64,000 bases of DNA. Origin: CAVVSQ01 sp963848825 (GTDB lineage: Bacteria > Planctomycetota > Planctomycetia > Gemmatales > Gemmataceae). Below are positions 1 through 9,506 of the stretch, piece after piece. The stretch spans positions 620,001-684,000 of the forward strand of contig CAWKFA010000002.1 of the NCBI GenBank assembly GCA_963848825.1. Reading direction: 5' to 3'. The notes below the pieces were generated by a model, which saw nothing but the letters and a program-made list of their open reading frames with translations, made no database searches and was not told the DNA's origin. Made by a program: the position numbers and the translations under genes. Every line of letters starts with the position of its first letter. Positions within the stretch are counted from its first letter, which is position 1.

Positions 1-984
1 TGGCCCGCCGTCAATGCTCCCAAGCCGCGCGATAAAACCTACAACACCGGCCACCTCAGTCACGTTTATTCCCTGAACTTCGCGCCCGACGGACAACTCC
101 TGGCGTCGGCGGGGCTCGATCGATCCGTGCGGTTCTGGGACATGTTGACGGCTCCGCCCAGGGAACGCTTACCCGCCATCAAGGCCGATGTCGCCCAGCA
201 AGGGGTGGCGTTCGCGCCCGACGGCAAGAGCCTGGCCTCCTTCGGCGCGGCCGCGACCTTTCGCACCTACGACACCGCCACGCGCCGCTTTATTTTTACT
301 TTTCAGGGACATACTGCCGCACCCAGCGCCCTGGTCTATTCACCGGACGCCAGCATGATCGCCACCTCCAGCCTTGACAAGTCGGTGCGCCTTTGGGATC
401 CCAGGACCGGCAAGGGGCTGGATGTCTATGCCGACTTCGCGGCCCCTGTTTATAGCGTCGCTTTTTCCGGCGACGGTAAATATCTACTCACCGCGAGCGG
501 TGCCCAGGTCGTGGACAAGAAGGGGCTGGCCGTTCTTAAAGATGGCGGCGCCGGTATATAGAGACAGCAACGTGCGACTTTACGACGTGAGTAGCAAAAA
601 CGAGCTCTTTCGCTGGAAGGATGAGCGAATTTATCCCAATGCCGTTGCCTTTCCGCCTGGTGGCGAGCAGTTCTTCGTCGGCGCCTCCGACGCCCAGTTG
701 CGCACCTGGTCATGGCCAGAACCCCAACCCGCCGATCCCGCGATCCTGCGCGCGGGGCGGTGGCCCAGAATCATCATGCCTTTTCGCCCGATGGGCGCTA
801 CCTGGCCATCTACATCGATGGTGGCTTCGGCCTGCTCGACCGTGTTACCGGCAAAAAACTACGCCACTGGGTCTTTCCGGAAAACCCGGGGCCTGTCGCC
901 TTCGCGCCCGATAGCCGGCACCTGGCCATCGGCGTGGCGACGGGCGTGATTTATCTGTTGCGACTGGAAGAGGCGAAGAAGTAG
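1..984 (+). CDS. WD40-repeat protein, 5' truncated, two frame breaks
   Basis: The protein begins before the window. Repeated WD-type blades are visible: SVRFWD, SVRLWD and NVRLYD motifs, each preceded by a phrase of the kind FAPDGxxLA or YSPDASMIA. WD40 repeats form beta-propeller scaffolds for protein contacts; in planctomycetes they are often the sensor half of larger proteins. The reading frame ends at a TAG at 559-561, continues one frame over from about 545, and returns to the first frame near 755. The protein similarity runs on without loss, so this is one locus with two compensating indels. It ends in a basic tail (EEAKK) at 984, six bases from the convergent next gene. The partner and ligand are unknown. 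Confidence 0.8.
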
Positions 985-990
985 CAGGTC

Positions 991-2211
991 CTACTTGGTC
1001 CCGTCCACCGCGGAGATGGTTATTTCTTTCGTTTGCGTGAGGCCAGTGCTCGACACGACGCGGAGTTGGAACTGGCCAAGCCGGGCCACCCGCGCTTTCC
1101 AGAGGACCAGGCTTTCAGACCGGTCCCCGCTCGGCGGTGCCACGGGCTGGATCTCCTTGCCTTCGATGCGCTCCATGCCGGGGGGTAATTCGAGTTTGAG
1201 ATATTGTCCCGCGGCGGGTTCTTGAACATAAGCGGACACCGTGAAGAGCTTGCCGGGCTCAAAAGACCCGCCCAGTAGCAGGTTGAAGTTCCCTTCACTC
1301 TCCGGCGCGATGGCGAGGCCTTTGCCGTACGCGTAGACCACCTCCCGTTTGCTGCCTCCCTTGACCTCGATGGGGTCCCAGTAAATACCCATGGCGGAGT
1401 CGCCTCCTGCCTGGGCCGCCATCATTTCCCAGGTCTGAAAACCAAGGCCGTGGCGCGTCATGATCACGCGGTTTGGCCGTTCCTTGCCGCTGCCCAGGTT
1501 CATGCTGACGTGGGCGACATAGCCGGGGTTTTTCAGGTCCGGGCGCTGCATAATTTGCAGATAGTCCGGCATGGTCTTGTCCTTCAGCTCGACCCCGTCC
1601 AAAACTTTATTGGGAACAGTCGGCGCCGCGAACAACGCCCCATCGTTATCGACGATGTAGCAATCCATGTAGACGCGCAGGCCGAACTTGTGGCTGACAT
1701 TGCCCTTATTTTCCATGACGTAGCGAATCATGACGGCATCAAGCATACTTTTTTGCCCGGGGGCCGTGGGCCGGGTCGGCACCAACTCGATCGTCTGCGT
1801 GAGTCGCAGATCGCCGATGACATAGACAGTCAGGAAGCCGATGCGGTCCTTGCCGTTGGCTGCCTTGGGGAGCTTGGCATTGAGCGTTTCGAAGCGCCCC
1901 TGCCCCATCATGGGATTGATGAATTGACCATCGACGTTGAACCCGGGGAAGTGGCTCAAGTGCAAGGTTTGCCCCTGCTCGCCCATCACCTGGATATTGA
2001 GCTGTTGCTGAGGCTGGAAACGAATGCGCTGGACGGGATCGACCGGCCCGCTGAACTCGCCCCCCTTACCCGACTTGGCTTGCTCATCCCTTATCTTCAC
2101 CAGCACAGCCGGCCGAGCCACATCGTCGGCGTGCGCCAAGGAAATAGCCAGGAGACAGGCCGGCACCAGGTTAGCCCAACAGACCGCTCTTCGAATGGCG
2201 ACTGGCGACAT
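991..2211 (-). CDS. secreted protein of unknown function
   Basis: The 406-aa product starts with a clear Sec signal peptide (basic MSPVAIRR, hydrophobic stretch, cleavage near SLAHA-DD), so it is probably exported. The mature part is beta-rich and soluble, with phrases such as GQTLHLSHFPGFNVDG (about residue 80) and many regularly spaced hydrophobic strands, which suggests immunoglobulin-like or adhesin-like folding. No enzyme motif is visible. It is transcribed away from the phosphatase gene at 2464 across a 250-bp divergent spacer. I do not recognise the family. Confidence 0.75.
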   Translation of the reverse strand: MSPVAIRRAVCWANLVPACLLAISLAHADDVARPAVLVKIRDEQAKSGKGGEFSGPVDPVQRIRFQPQQQLNIQVMGEQGQTLHLSHFPGFNVDGQFINPMMGQGRFETLNAKLPKAANGKDRIGFLTVYVIGDLRLTQTIELVPTRPTAPGQKSMLDAVMIRYVMENKGNVSHKFGLRVYMDCYIVDNDGALFAAPTVPNKVLDGVELKDKTMPDYLQIMQRPDLKNPGYVAHVSMNLGSGKERPNRVIMTRHGLGFQTWEMMAAQAGGDSAMGIYWDPIEVKGGSKREVVYAYGKGLAIAPESEGNFNLLLGGSFEPGKLFTVSAYVQEPAAGQYLKLELPPGMERIEGKEIQPVAPPSGDRSESLVLWKARVARLGQFQLRVVSSTGLTQTKEITISAVDGTK

Positions 2212-2463
2212 GTTCGTTACCTTTTATCGGGTATTGACGTCCACTACCACACTGCCAAGCGACCCTAAAAGAGAGCGCGGAATCACGTCTTTTCTAACAG
2301 GCGAGCACCCGCTTACTTCTCCTTGCCCGCCGCCATCATCTCCATCACCGCAACTTCACCCAGCACTCTGGTCTGCGTACAGACCCGTCTCCTTCGGTAG
2401 GTTTCTCGATATCTTATGGGCACAGGGTGGCGATGACCAAAACGCCCAACATGCGAGATCGAC

Positions 2464-3196
2464 ATGAAAAAGAAGACCGTCCTCTTCCTCTGCACGGGCA
2501 ACTATTACCGCAGCCGTTTCGCGGAAGTCCTTTTCAACTCCGTGGCCGGCAAGATGGGCCTGGCGTGGCAAGCATCGTCGCGAGGTCTGGCACTGGAGCG
2601 TGGCGGGAAGAATATCGGCGCCATGGCCAGGTCGGCGGTCGAGGCCCTGGAGGCACTCGGCGTGCAGGCGCCGGCTGCCGTGACGCGACTTCCCCTCCAG
2701 GTGACGGCGGACGACTTGCAAGCGGCGGTACGAATCGTCGCGCTCAAACAGGACGAACACTTACCTCTGCTTCAGGAGCGCTTTCCCGACTGGGCGGAGA
2801 AAGCGGAGTTTTGGCATATAGACGACGTTGCCGACGCGCTTGACATCGATCGAACGCGAAGTCATGAGCCTGGTGGCCCGCATCGCCGGCGGCACATCTC
2901 AAGGAGCGCCGGCAGGCGAGCCGACCCGCCAGCCAGTGATCGAAAAAGTCAAAAAGCCTATCCCCGTCAAGGTGGGCAGAGAAACGGCCGGCCGGCGCGG
3001 CAAAGGTGTGACCACAGTCTTCGATGTCCCCCTGGACGAAGATGGCCTCAAGGAACTTGCGGCCCTGCTCAAGCAGCGCTGCGGCACGGGCGGCACGGTC
3101 AAGGAGGGTCGCATCGAAATCCAGGGGGACCAGCGCGACCGCATCGTGGCCGAGCTGGAGAAATTGGGGTACAAGCCAAAACGCGTGGGCGGGTAA
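2464..3196 (+). CDS. low-molecular-weight tyrosine phosphatase-like domain continuous with a SUI1/YciH domain, one frame break
   Basis: The N-terminal ~130 residues look like a low-molecular-weight protein tyrosine phosphatase: the P-loop is FLCTGNYYRSRFAE (CX5R, Cys about residue 10), and a late DDVADA segment stands where the family carries its catalytic Asp. The frame breaks near 2845. The second frame completes the phosphatase tail (EREVMSLVARIAGG) and runs without a stop into a typical SUI1/YciH domain (GRRGKGVTTVF, RCGTGGTVK, IEIQGDQRD, LEKLGYKPKRVGG). SUI1-type proteins bind the small ribosomal subunit near initiation. Either this is a true fusion, or a second unseen indel joins two adjacent genes; an AAGGAG at 2900-2905 could be the ribosome site of a separate SUI1 gene. 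Domain calls are firm, the fusion is not. Confidence 0.75.
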
Positions 3197-3293
3197 GCGA
3201 GCTTCAAGTTTGGCTGCGACCCGAACCAAGTGCTTGCTCGCGGAACGGGAACGAATAGTATGTACGTAATTCCTGCCCCCTACGAGACTTTTC

Positions 3294-3989
3294 ATGGCCA
3301 AGAAACGCGGCGCGACGAAATCCATGCCAGGCGAGATACGTAAGCTACGGGCGCTCTTGGTGCTCGCTAGCTTTCTCCCCGCGTTATTCGGAGGACTACT
3401 GCTCTTCGGGACGATCGCCGACCGCTACGAAATCTGGCCGCAGTCAACGTTCTACATACTTATCGGCTTGTCGGTCGCTATGATCGTACTGGCCATCATC
3501 GCTATTGGTGCCGTTATCCTGCTTACCCTGAAGTGGCCTTTCGTAAGGATTTTGATCTGGGTTCTCGCCGTGGCCTGGCTTATTTTTGGAATCCTCCAGG
3601 TATCCCATTTGATCATCAGCCAGACCGCGAACAGAAATGAGAGTCTGGACTTACTCTCCATTACCCGGTCGCTGCTCGGTCTCTTAATCGGCGTCAGCTT
3701 CATCAAATCATTGTTGTCGCCGGAGTTGGGAGCATTTCTCGGCAAGGGTAGAAAGGCCCCAACTGAGCTGCCCGAGGAAGATAGTGTCGATGACGGCACA
3801 AAAAAGGCCCAGCGTCGGGCCAGGCCCGATGCACCATCTGATGATAAACTACTCGATCCAAAAACGGTCCCTGACGGACCTGTTACGGTAGCCTGTTCGA
3901 ACTGTCAAAAACGCCTACGCATTCCTGCTGCACTTAACGGCAAGCGCGTCAAATGCCCACAATGCAAAAGCGTCTTTGTGGCCGATTGA
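3294..3989 (+). CDS. membrane protein with C-terminal zinc ribbon
   Basis: The 231-aa protein has three to four hydrophobic segments in its first ~145 residues (LLVLASFLPALFGGLLLFG, FYILIGLSVAMIVLAIIAIG, FVRILIWVLAVAWLIFG, then an amphipathic SLLGLLIGVSF). A charged linker follows, then a C-terminal ribbon with two CxxC knuckles (CSNC and CPQC) about 17 residues apart, the pattern of the MJ0042/zinc-ribbon family found across planctomycetes and myxobacteria. The ribbon is expected to bind Zn2+ and face the cytoplasm. The function is unknown, and the neighbours give no clue. Confidence 0.8.
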   Translation: MAKKRGATKSMPGEIRKLRALLVLASFLPALFGGLLLFGTIADRYEIWPQSTFYILIGLSVAMIVLAIIAIGAVILLTLKWPFVRILIWVLAVAWLIFGILQVSHLIISQTANRNESLDLLSITRSLLGLLIGVSFIKSLLSPELGAFLGKGRKAPTELPEEDSVDDGTKKAQRRARPDAPSDDKLLDPKTVPDGPVTVACSNCQKRLRIPAALNGKRVKCPQCKSVFVAD

Positions 3990-4040
3990 GAATACAAGTA
4001 GCGCGAAAACATTTAGTGCCGAGACGGCCGCCCAGTTTAC

Positions 4041-4185
4041 GTAGGGTGGCGTCGAGCGTACTCGCGCTGACCCACCGGAAATGCGCACAATGGTGTTCGC
4101 GAATCGGGGAACAGCGTTTCGCGATTGATTCAGCGCGAGTGTGTATTTCGGTGGGTCAGCGCGGGTACGCTCGACGCCACCCTAC
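4041..4185. repeat. MITE-like palindromic element, copy 1
   Basis: The element is bounded by near-perfect 38-bp inverted arms: gtagggtggcgtcgagcgta... on the left and its complement ...tcgacgccaccctac on the right. The ~65-bp centre contains atgcgcacaatggtgttcgc and gcgattgattcagcg. A second full copy lies at 8553-8695. It has no coding capacity. Together with the partial copy that follows, it fills most of the 410-bp gap between the zinc-ribbon gene and the Tat-signal gene. Confidence 0.85.
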
Positions 4186-4194
4186 GGGGATGGC

Positions 4195-4303
4195 CGAAAT
4201 GAGCACGATCGTGTTCGCCATCCAGGGAACGGCGATTTGCGATTAAATCTGCGCCAACGGGTATTTCGGTGGGTCAGCGCGAGTACGCTCGACGCCACCC
4301 TAC
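4195..4303. repeat. MITE-like element, partial tandem copy
   Basis: Directly after copy 1, the centre and right arm recur: cgaaatgagcac, ttcgccatccaggga, gcgccaacgggtatttc, then the ggtgggtcagcgcgagtacg arm ending in cctac. The left arm is missing, so this looks like a tandem slip or unequal recombination product rather than an independent insertion. Confidence 0.8.
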
Positions 4304-4401
4304 AGGGGGTGGTAGAATTCCCTTCGTATTCCTGGCCGCAGCACGCCGCCATTTGTGTGAGGACTTTGGCGGTGCTTTTCTCTCCTCGTGGGAGTTTTCC
4401 C

Positions 4402-5945
4402 ATGATCCAGCGCCGTGATTTTCTGAAAGATGTTGGCACCGGGGTCGTCGTGGCCTGCGTTGGGCCTGGCCTGGCTGCCGACCTGGGATTTTCGCCGGCC
4501 TTCGCGAATGAAGGGCCGGAGCGTTTGACGTTCGGCTCACGGGAGCCGCTGGTCACATTGATGCAAGAGACTTCGCCGGACCGAATTCTGCCACTGGTGG
4601 TTGACAGGCTGCGCGACGGCACGGACCTGCGCACCCTGGTGGCCGCGGCGGCCCTGGCCAATGCACGAACGTTTGGCGGCGAGGACTACGTCGGCTTTCA
4701 TACCATGATGGCGCTGGCGCCGGCCTATCACATGGCGTCGGAGTTGCCGGCGTCGCGCCGGGCGCTCCCCGTGCTCAAGGTTCTTTATCGCAATGCCGGT
4801 CGTATCCAGGAATATGGCGGCCCGGCGCCGAGGTGCTGCATCCAGTCGACCCGGCCAAGCTCCCGCCGGAGCGCCGTAGCCCCGAAGCGCTGCGCGATTC
4901 CGTACGCCGCGCCGAGGTAGCCGACGCCGAACGCACCTATGCCGCCCTGGCGACCAGCGCGGACGCGGCCCTCAACAGTGTTCTCGTTGCCGTGCAGGAT
5001 GCCTGCGAGGTCCATCGGGTGGTATTGCCGTATCGCGCCTGGGACCTGGCCGGCATCATTGGCGCCGAAGAGGCGCATACCCTGTTGCGCCAATCCGTGC
5101 GCTACTGCGTGAAGGCGGAAACGGAGCGTTATACCCAGAGCCTGGGCAGCGTCCGCACGTTGGTCCCACGGCTCCTCGACCAGCACCGACTGCTGAGCCG
5201 CGAACCTGGCACTCGTACCGGGGATGACCGCTGGCTGGAGGAAATGAGCCAGACGATCTTCCAGAGCAGCCCGGCGCAGGCAGCCGACGCCGTCGCCACA
5301 GCGCTCGCCGAAGGCTTTGCCGGCACCCAGTTGTTTGAGGCAGTATCCCTGGCCGCCAATCAATTGATCCTGCGCGATAACGGCCGGCCCGGCGCGGAAG
5401 GTCCGGGCAAACCGGCTGGCAGTGTCCACGGCGACTCCATCGGCGTGCACGCGTGCGACTCCGCCAACGCCTGGCGCAACCTGGCCCGCGCCGCTGAACC
5501 GCGCAACAAGATCGTGTGCCTGCTTCTGGGCGCCTGGCAAGTGGCCTATGACCGCGCCAGTCGCGGCGGTAGTTTCCTCACCTGGCAACCCTACCCGCGC
5601 GGAGGCCCGAGAACAAGTCAGGGGCGTCGAACCGGGCCGGCTACTGCCCGCCCTGGAGGAAGCGATTCGCGCCCGCGACCAGGCCAGCGCCGCCGCACTG
5701 GTCGAACGTTACGGCGCCGGCGCCTTGCCAACCCGTCCCCTATGGGACATGCTCTTGCGATATGCGACCAGCGAGGACGGCACTTGCATGCCGAGAAATT
5801 CTATCGCACCGCCACGGAGGAATTCGCGTCCGCCCGCCCCTCCTTCCGCTGGCGCTACCTCATCGCGCTGGGACGCGTCACCGCGAGCGCCCACGGCTAT
5901 GCCGCGCCAGGGTACGCCGAGGCATGTCGCTTGCTGGGGATTTGA
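4402..5945 (+). CDS. Tat-signal secreted protein of unknown function, three frame breaks
   Basis: The product starts MIQRRDFLKDVGTG, a twin-arginine signal followed by a hydrophobic stretch and an AFAN-type cleavage site, so it should be exported folded. The ~500-aa mature protein is alpha-helical and alanine-rich (LRTLVAAAALANARTFGGE, FHTMMALAPAYHMA, LPVLKVLYRN). The coding frame shifts near 4830, near 5600 and again near 5780; each shift restores a continuous helical, high-GC protein ending in YAEACRLLGI. No catalytic motif is obvious. Conserved-looking HTMMALAPAYHM could line a cofactor or metal site, but that is a guess. I recognise only a planctomycete-style Tat orphan. Confidence 0.7.
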
Positions 5946-6102
5946 CGAATGTCAGGAAGCTTGAGGGAAGGCGGACTTTCCGGATAAGAACGGAGGCATG
6001 CCCCAAAGAACGGACCAGAAAAACCCGCATAATTCCAGATCGATTGGATTATTATGAATTGGCTCCATCGACACCGCTTGTTGCTACTTGCCTGTTTATT
6101 AA

Positions 6103-7490
6103 GGCTCTTCGTGAAGTCGAGTGGGTAAAAAAGTAGATCATCTTACCTATTTCAAAGCTTTGGGAGCATGCACGTGAGGATTTTCAGACGTAGATATTCC
6201 TCATCGCGGAAGCCGTAGGCGCAGTCGCTGGATGACGCGTATTTTGTTGTTGAGACCCTCGACGAATCCCAGGGCCACTTTGTTGTTGGCATGACAATAA
6301 GCCACGATGCCGTCCCAATGGCTCTGGATCAAGTTCGCGAATTCCTCGTAGGGTTTTAAGCGTTGCCACCTGAGGGACTCCACCCAATTGGAGAAAAAGC
6401 GTAGGGCCCAACCGGGAGACTCGTAGCTCCAGAGCTGTTCGAAAGACTCCTTGAGGAGGTAGGCTTTGTATAGTCGCTTGTTGGCGTTGAATAATAGCTT
6501 CAACGCTTTTCTACCCTTCAGAGTGAGGTTGCGCCAACGCGACAACAAAGCATACTTTTGCCCCTTGATATAACGTCGGCCAGGCCCCGTCAGCCGGCCG
6601 TATTCTTTCTTGCGAACCGTGTCCAAAGCATCTTGCAAATGGCGCAGCACATGGAACTTGTCGTAGATAATCAGGGCTTGTGGGGCATTTCCTTTCTTGC
6701 GGGTGGAACTGTGGAACGCCTTCCACATGTCCATGACCGCCAGGCGGATTTTGCTGGATTTTTCGGGGCCCAGCCAAGCAAAGAAGGCGTCCATGCTTTC
6801 CTCGGAGCGATCCTTGCCGCCGAACCATATGGGCCGCCCCCGAATCAGGTCGCTGACTACAATGCGGTAGCTGTGGCCTTTGCCGATAGCAATTTCGTCG
6901 ATGCCAATCGCCCTGGGGGCAGGTTGTTTGGCCCGTCGAAGTTGCTCGGCCATGTACTGCTTGTCCAACTCCTTGACGGTATGCCAATCCAAGGTCAGTT
7001 CGTCGGCCACGGCCTTGACCGAACTGTCCCGGCAACGCCGTCCCACGAAGTAGGCAAACCGTTTCGTGTAAAACGGATTGTCGGCAAGCCAGTCCAGACT
7101 TTCGGTCTTCACGCCAGCGCACCACGAACACGCTACTCGACGAATCGAGAAATCGAGGTAAACGCGCTTGTCGCCACAGGAAAGGTCGCGGACACGGCGT
7201 GACCTTTGATCGTAAAACGCGGCAGACACCTGACCACAAACCCCACAGGCCGTTTTTTTCGGCGCCGCTGGAGGGTGACGACCACAGCGACCGGATCGCC
7301 AAAGATCCCATGGACGCTGGCCAAAGGATCGAACCCAGGGAACCGATAGACGTCGCGTATTTGTCGAGTTGATGGCATAGGTCCATCAATACAGATTTCC
7401 CCTCGAAAGAAAAGAACGTTTTTGCAGCAAATAATCAGCTCTCAGGGGGTCTGGACGCCTAAATTCACCCACTCGACTTCACGAAGAGCC
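6103..7490 (-). mobile_element. ISL3-family insertion sequence, 1388 bp
   Basis: The ends are perfect 24-bp inverted repeats: ggctcttcgtgaagtcgagt... at 6103-6126 and its complement at 7467-7490. They are flanked by direct copies of TTTATTAA at 6095-6102 and 7491-7498, an 8-bp target duplication as expected for the ISL3 family. The element carries one transposase gene on the minus strand, which has two frame breaks. Identical ends and an unmutated target duplication indicate a recent insertion. Confidence 0.93.
6152..7378 (-). CDS. ISL3-family transposase, two frame breaks
   Basis: The N-terminus (MPSTRQIRDVYRFPGF) lies in one frame. After about 7245 the protein continues in the next frame with the zinc-binding region and DDE domain: RAIGIDEIAIGKGHSYRIVV (first Asp), LAVMDMWKAF (second Asp) and GFVEGLNNKIRVIQR (Glu). 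Near 6236 an extra base creates an early stop. One frame over, the usual ISL3 ending is intact (AYGFRDEEYLRLKIL, CMLPKL) and stops at 6152-6154. The enzyme would recognise the 24-bp ends. Whether the breaks are real or sequencing errors decides if the copy is active. Confidence 0.85.
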
Positions 7491-8552
7491 TTTATTAATA
7501 ATAGCAACGTTAAGCAGTGTTGCGCTTCCGAGATTCAAGACCATCCCGAAGCCATATTTGGGTATTCCACAGCAGCGAGGAAGAATCGACGACTACATTA
7601 GCAGGCTTCAATCGGAAACTTTTGATGAGTCAGTGCGGAATTTGACAGACCTTCGATCAAACTTCATTCCCTGGCACCATTCTTCTAGAATTATGGACCA
7701 AGTCAATATTGAGGAGATGCTGTGCAACCGACGCTGTGTCAGGATTCTGGACCATATCAAAAACACGCCCCTTGCTGGTGTGGAAGCCAAATGTAGATAC
7801 GTATTTAGCGATGTCCTAAAGAAGCACCATGATGCGCTTGAGCGGATATTGGTCCATGCGTTGGATCCATCTGCCCCCAAGAACCATGTATCCACACACG
7901 GAACGCAATTGGGATTATGTGCTGCCATGGTGGTAACGGCCAAATACGCAAATACCAGCCTTCTCAAATGGCAGTTCTTGAAGCTCGACGAACTTCAAGC
8001 ACAAATCGAGTCCATGTTGTCGCAAGGAAATGCACTCAGATGGCCGGTTTGTTATATCAGCAGCGTTAGTCTGACTGGCTTTCCATACGGGCAAGGATCC
8101 TATTTGGCAGGCGCGATTCTAGGTTCTAGGTCCGGCGGTAATCTTTTTGGCGAACTGCTCATGTCAGTTATACGTGACTCTTATGTTCCCGATAGACGAG
8201 CCTTGCTCAATATCTTGACATTACGTGCCTTACATAGTGAAACACTTTCAAAGAGCGTGAATGAAATCTGCAAGGATTTAGAGAAAAGGGAGCTTCCGGT
8301 CGTAAACTGGAATGGCCATACCACTGTGTTCGATATTCCGCACCATATGGAAGGCATTCCTATCGATACGTCGAAGGGAGTGATTAATTTCGAATTCTAT
8401 ACATGGCCAAGCAACATCCTTTATAAGGAGGACCTGCAGCACACCTTAGTCATGCGAATGCGTGACCTCGTATTCGACGATCGGTGAGATTTGGGGTCCG
8501 CGTGCCTATAAAGGAAGCGATCACTTCTCACGTGCCCCGACGCGGAGGCCCA

Positions 8553-8695
8553 GTTGGGTGGCGTCGAGCGTACTCGCGCTGACCCACCGAAATGAGCACA
8601 ATGGTGTTCACCATCCAGGGACATGGTTTGGCGGTTGATTCAGCGCCAACGGGTATTTCGGTGGGTCAGCGCGAGTACGCTCGACGCCACCCTAC
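8553..8695. repeat. MITE-like palindromic element, copy 2
   Basis: Same architecture as the copy at 4041-4185: gttgggtggcgtcgagcgta... left arm, a centre with cgaaatgagcacaatggtgt and gattcagcgccaacgggtat, and a ggtgggtcagcgcgagtacg... right arm. Both copies are preceded by a similar gcccagtt stretch, which may belong to the element or its target. It lies in the spacer between the IS-disrupted gene and the convergent CAP-like gene. Confidence 0.85.
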
Positions 8696-8723
8696 GGGTG
8701 AATTCACGAGGCGGTCTTGACTG

Positions 8724-8768
8724 GCTAGAGCCCAGGGCTGGCAAACTGTTGCCAGCCCTGGCTCTAGC
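8724..8768. repeat. long hairpin at the 3' end of the CAP-like gene
   Basis: gctagagcccagggctggca is followed after a four-base loop by its complement ttgccagccctggctctagc, giving a ~20-bp near-perfect stem (one bulged C). It sits just beyond the stop of the minus-strand gene ending at 8777. It may act as a terminator or be a small mobile palindrome; there is no T-run. Confidence 0.7.
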
Positions 8769-8776
8769 CCCAAAAA

Positions 8777-9349
8777 CTACCTCACATACAGATGGCAGTA
8801 ACGCAGGCCGTCGCTGCCGATGGCATAGGATGCTCCGGCGGTGGTGTAGTTTTCGTACAAACAACACGAGCCGAAGGGCATGCTTGCGGGCCAGGCGGCG
8901 CAGCCGGCGGCTGTCGCGGACCCGCCGGAAGGGATGTAGGCGAAATCATTCGCGGTGTGCCCTGCCATGTGATGGGCGGCGCGAAACTTGGCCGCCGATG
9001 CCGCCGCTAGCGTGAGATGATGATCTCGCTGGAAGGGGCGCAGGCCACGTGAGGTGCGCTGGGCATTCACCTCGTCAAGGGCGTCCACGATGGACCAGGA
9101 CTGGCGGACGGCTTCGGCTTCCTCCGGCTTGCACGACACGCGATACATCTTGCCCTCGGAAGGGATCATTGTGACGGTGTCGCCATCCTTGGCCCGGTCG
9201 AAGGACTCGACACGGCAGCCGATGCAGCCCTTGGGTATGGCGGGATCGCAGTTGACCGCGACGATGAGCGGAACATTGGAACGCAGAGCTCGCTCGTAGC
9301 TTTCTTCATAGCTGCCGAGCAAGGAAAGAAACAGGATTTCAAATAACAT
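8777..9349 (-). CDS. CAP-like (SCP) domain secreted protein
   Basis: The chosen start at 9349 (MLFEILFLSLLGSYEESY) has a GGAG seven bases upstream; an in-frame ATG four codons earlier is possible. The N-terminus is a short hydrophobic leader. The first half contains a cysteine pair (KGCIGC). The second half resembles a CAP/SCP domain: LDEVNAQRTSRGLRPFQ, then LTLAAASAAKFRA and later HMAGHT, matching the family order of an N-terminal helix with NxxR and a His-containing segment. CAP proteins are usually extracellular and of mixed function. Assignment to the family is moderately sure. Confidence 0.65.
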   Translation of the reverse strand: MLFEILFLSLLGSYEESYERALRSNVPLIVAVNCDPAIPKGCIGCRVESFDRAKDGDTVTMIPSEGKMYRVSCKPEEAEAVRQSWSIVDALDEVNAQRTSRGLRPFQRDHHLTLAAASAAKFRAAHHMAGHTANDFAYIPSGGSATAAGCAAWPASMPFGSCCLYENYTTAGASYAIGSDGLRYCHLYVR

Positions 9350-9506
9350 GCTGTACTCCATTCGGAAGTGATGTTCAGGTTGTCCAGACCTAACATGATA
9401 GCTAGTGCGTCCCCATTGGCCATGGGGGGAGCACAATCGGCGACTTAAAATGTACGTATGCACACTTGTTGGGCCGCTTGACAAATGGGAGCAAATGCGG
9501 AGAAGT

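Larger units (their letters stand above)
6054..8487 (+). pseudogene. low-GC orphan gene interrupted in its signal peptide by an ISL3-family element
   Basis: Removing the element at 6103-7490 and one copy of the 8-bp duplication joins ATG at 6054 in frame with the long frame that resumes at 7499. The restored N-terminus is MNWLHRHRLLLLACLL, then IIATLSSVALP, an obvious signal peptide or membrane anchor cut inside its hydrophobic core. The remaining ~310 residues (from the TTG at 7558, LGIPQQRGRIDDY) are intact to 8487, and the whole gene would give 345 aa. The sequence is AT-richer than its neighbours, which suggests recent acquisition. No known family was recognised. A cytoplasmic form could still start at TTG 7558, but without export. 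Confidence 0.75.

Noticed and set aside
4041..4303. tRNA or small RNA gene in the palindromes
   Set aside because: No cloverleaf or anticodon pattern; the sequence is a simple repeated palindrome.
6103..6136. Coding exon of the Tat protein continuing into the IS
   Set aside because: The apparent continuation is formed only by the IS end; the Tat protein stops at 5945.
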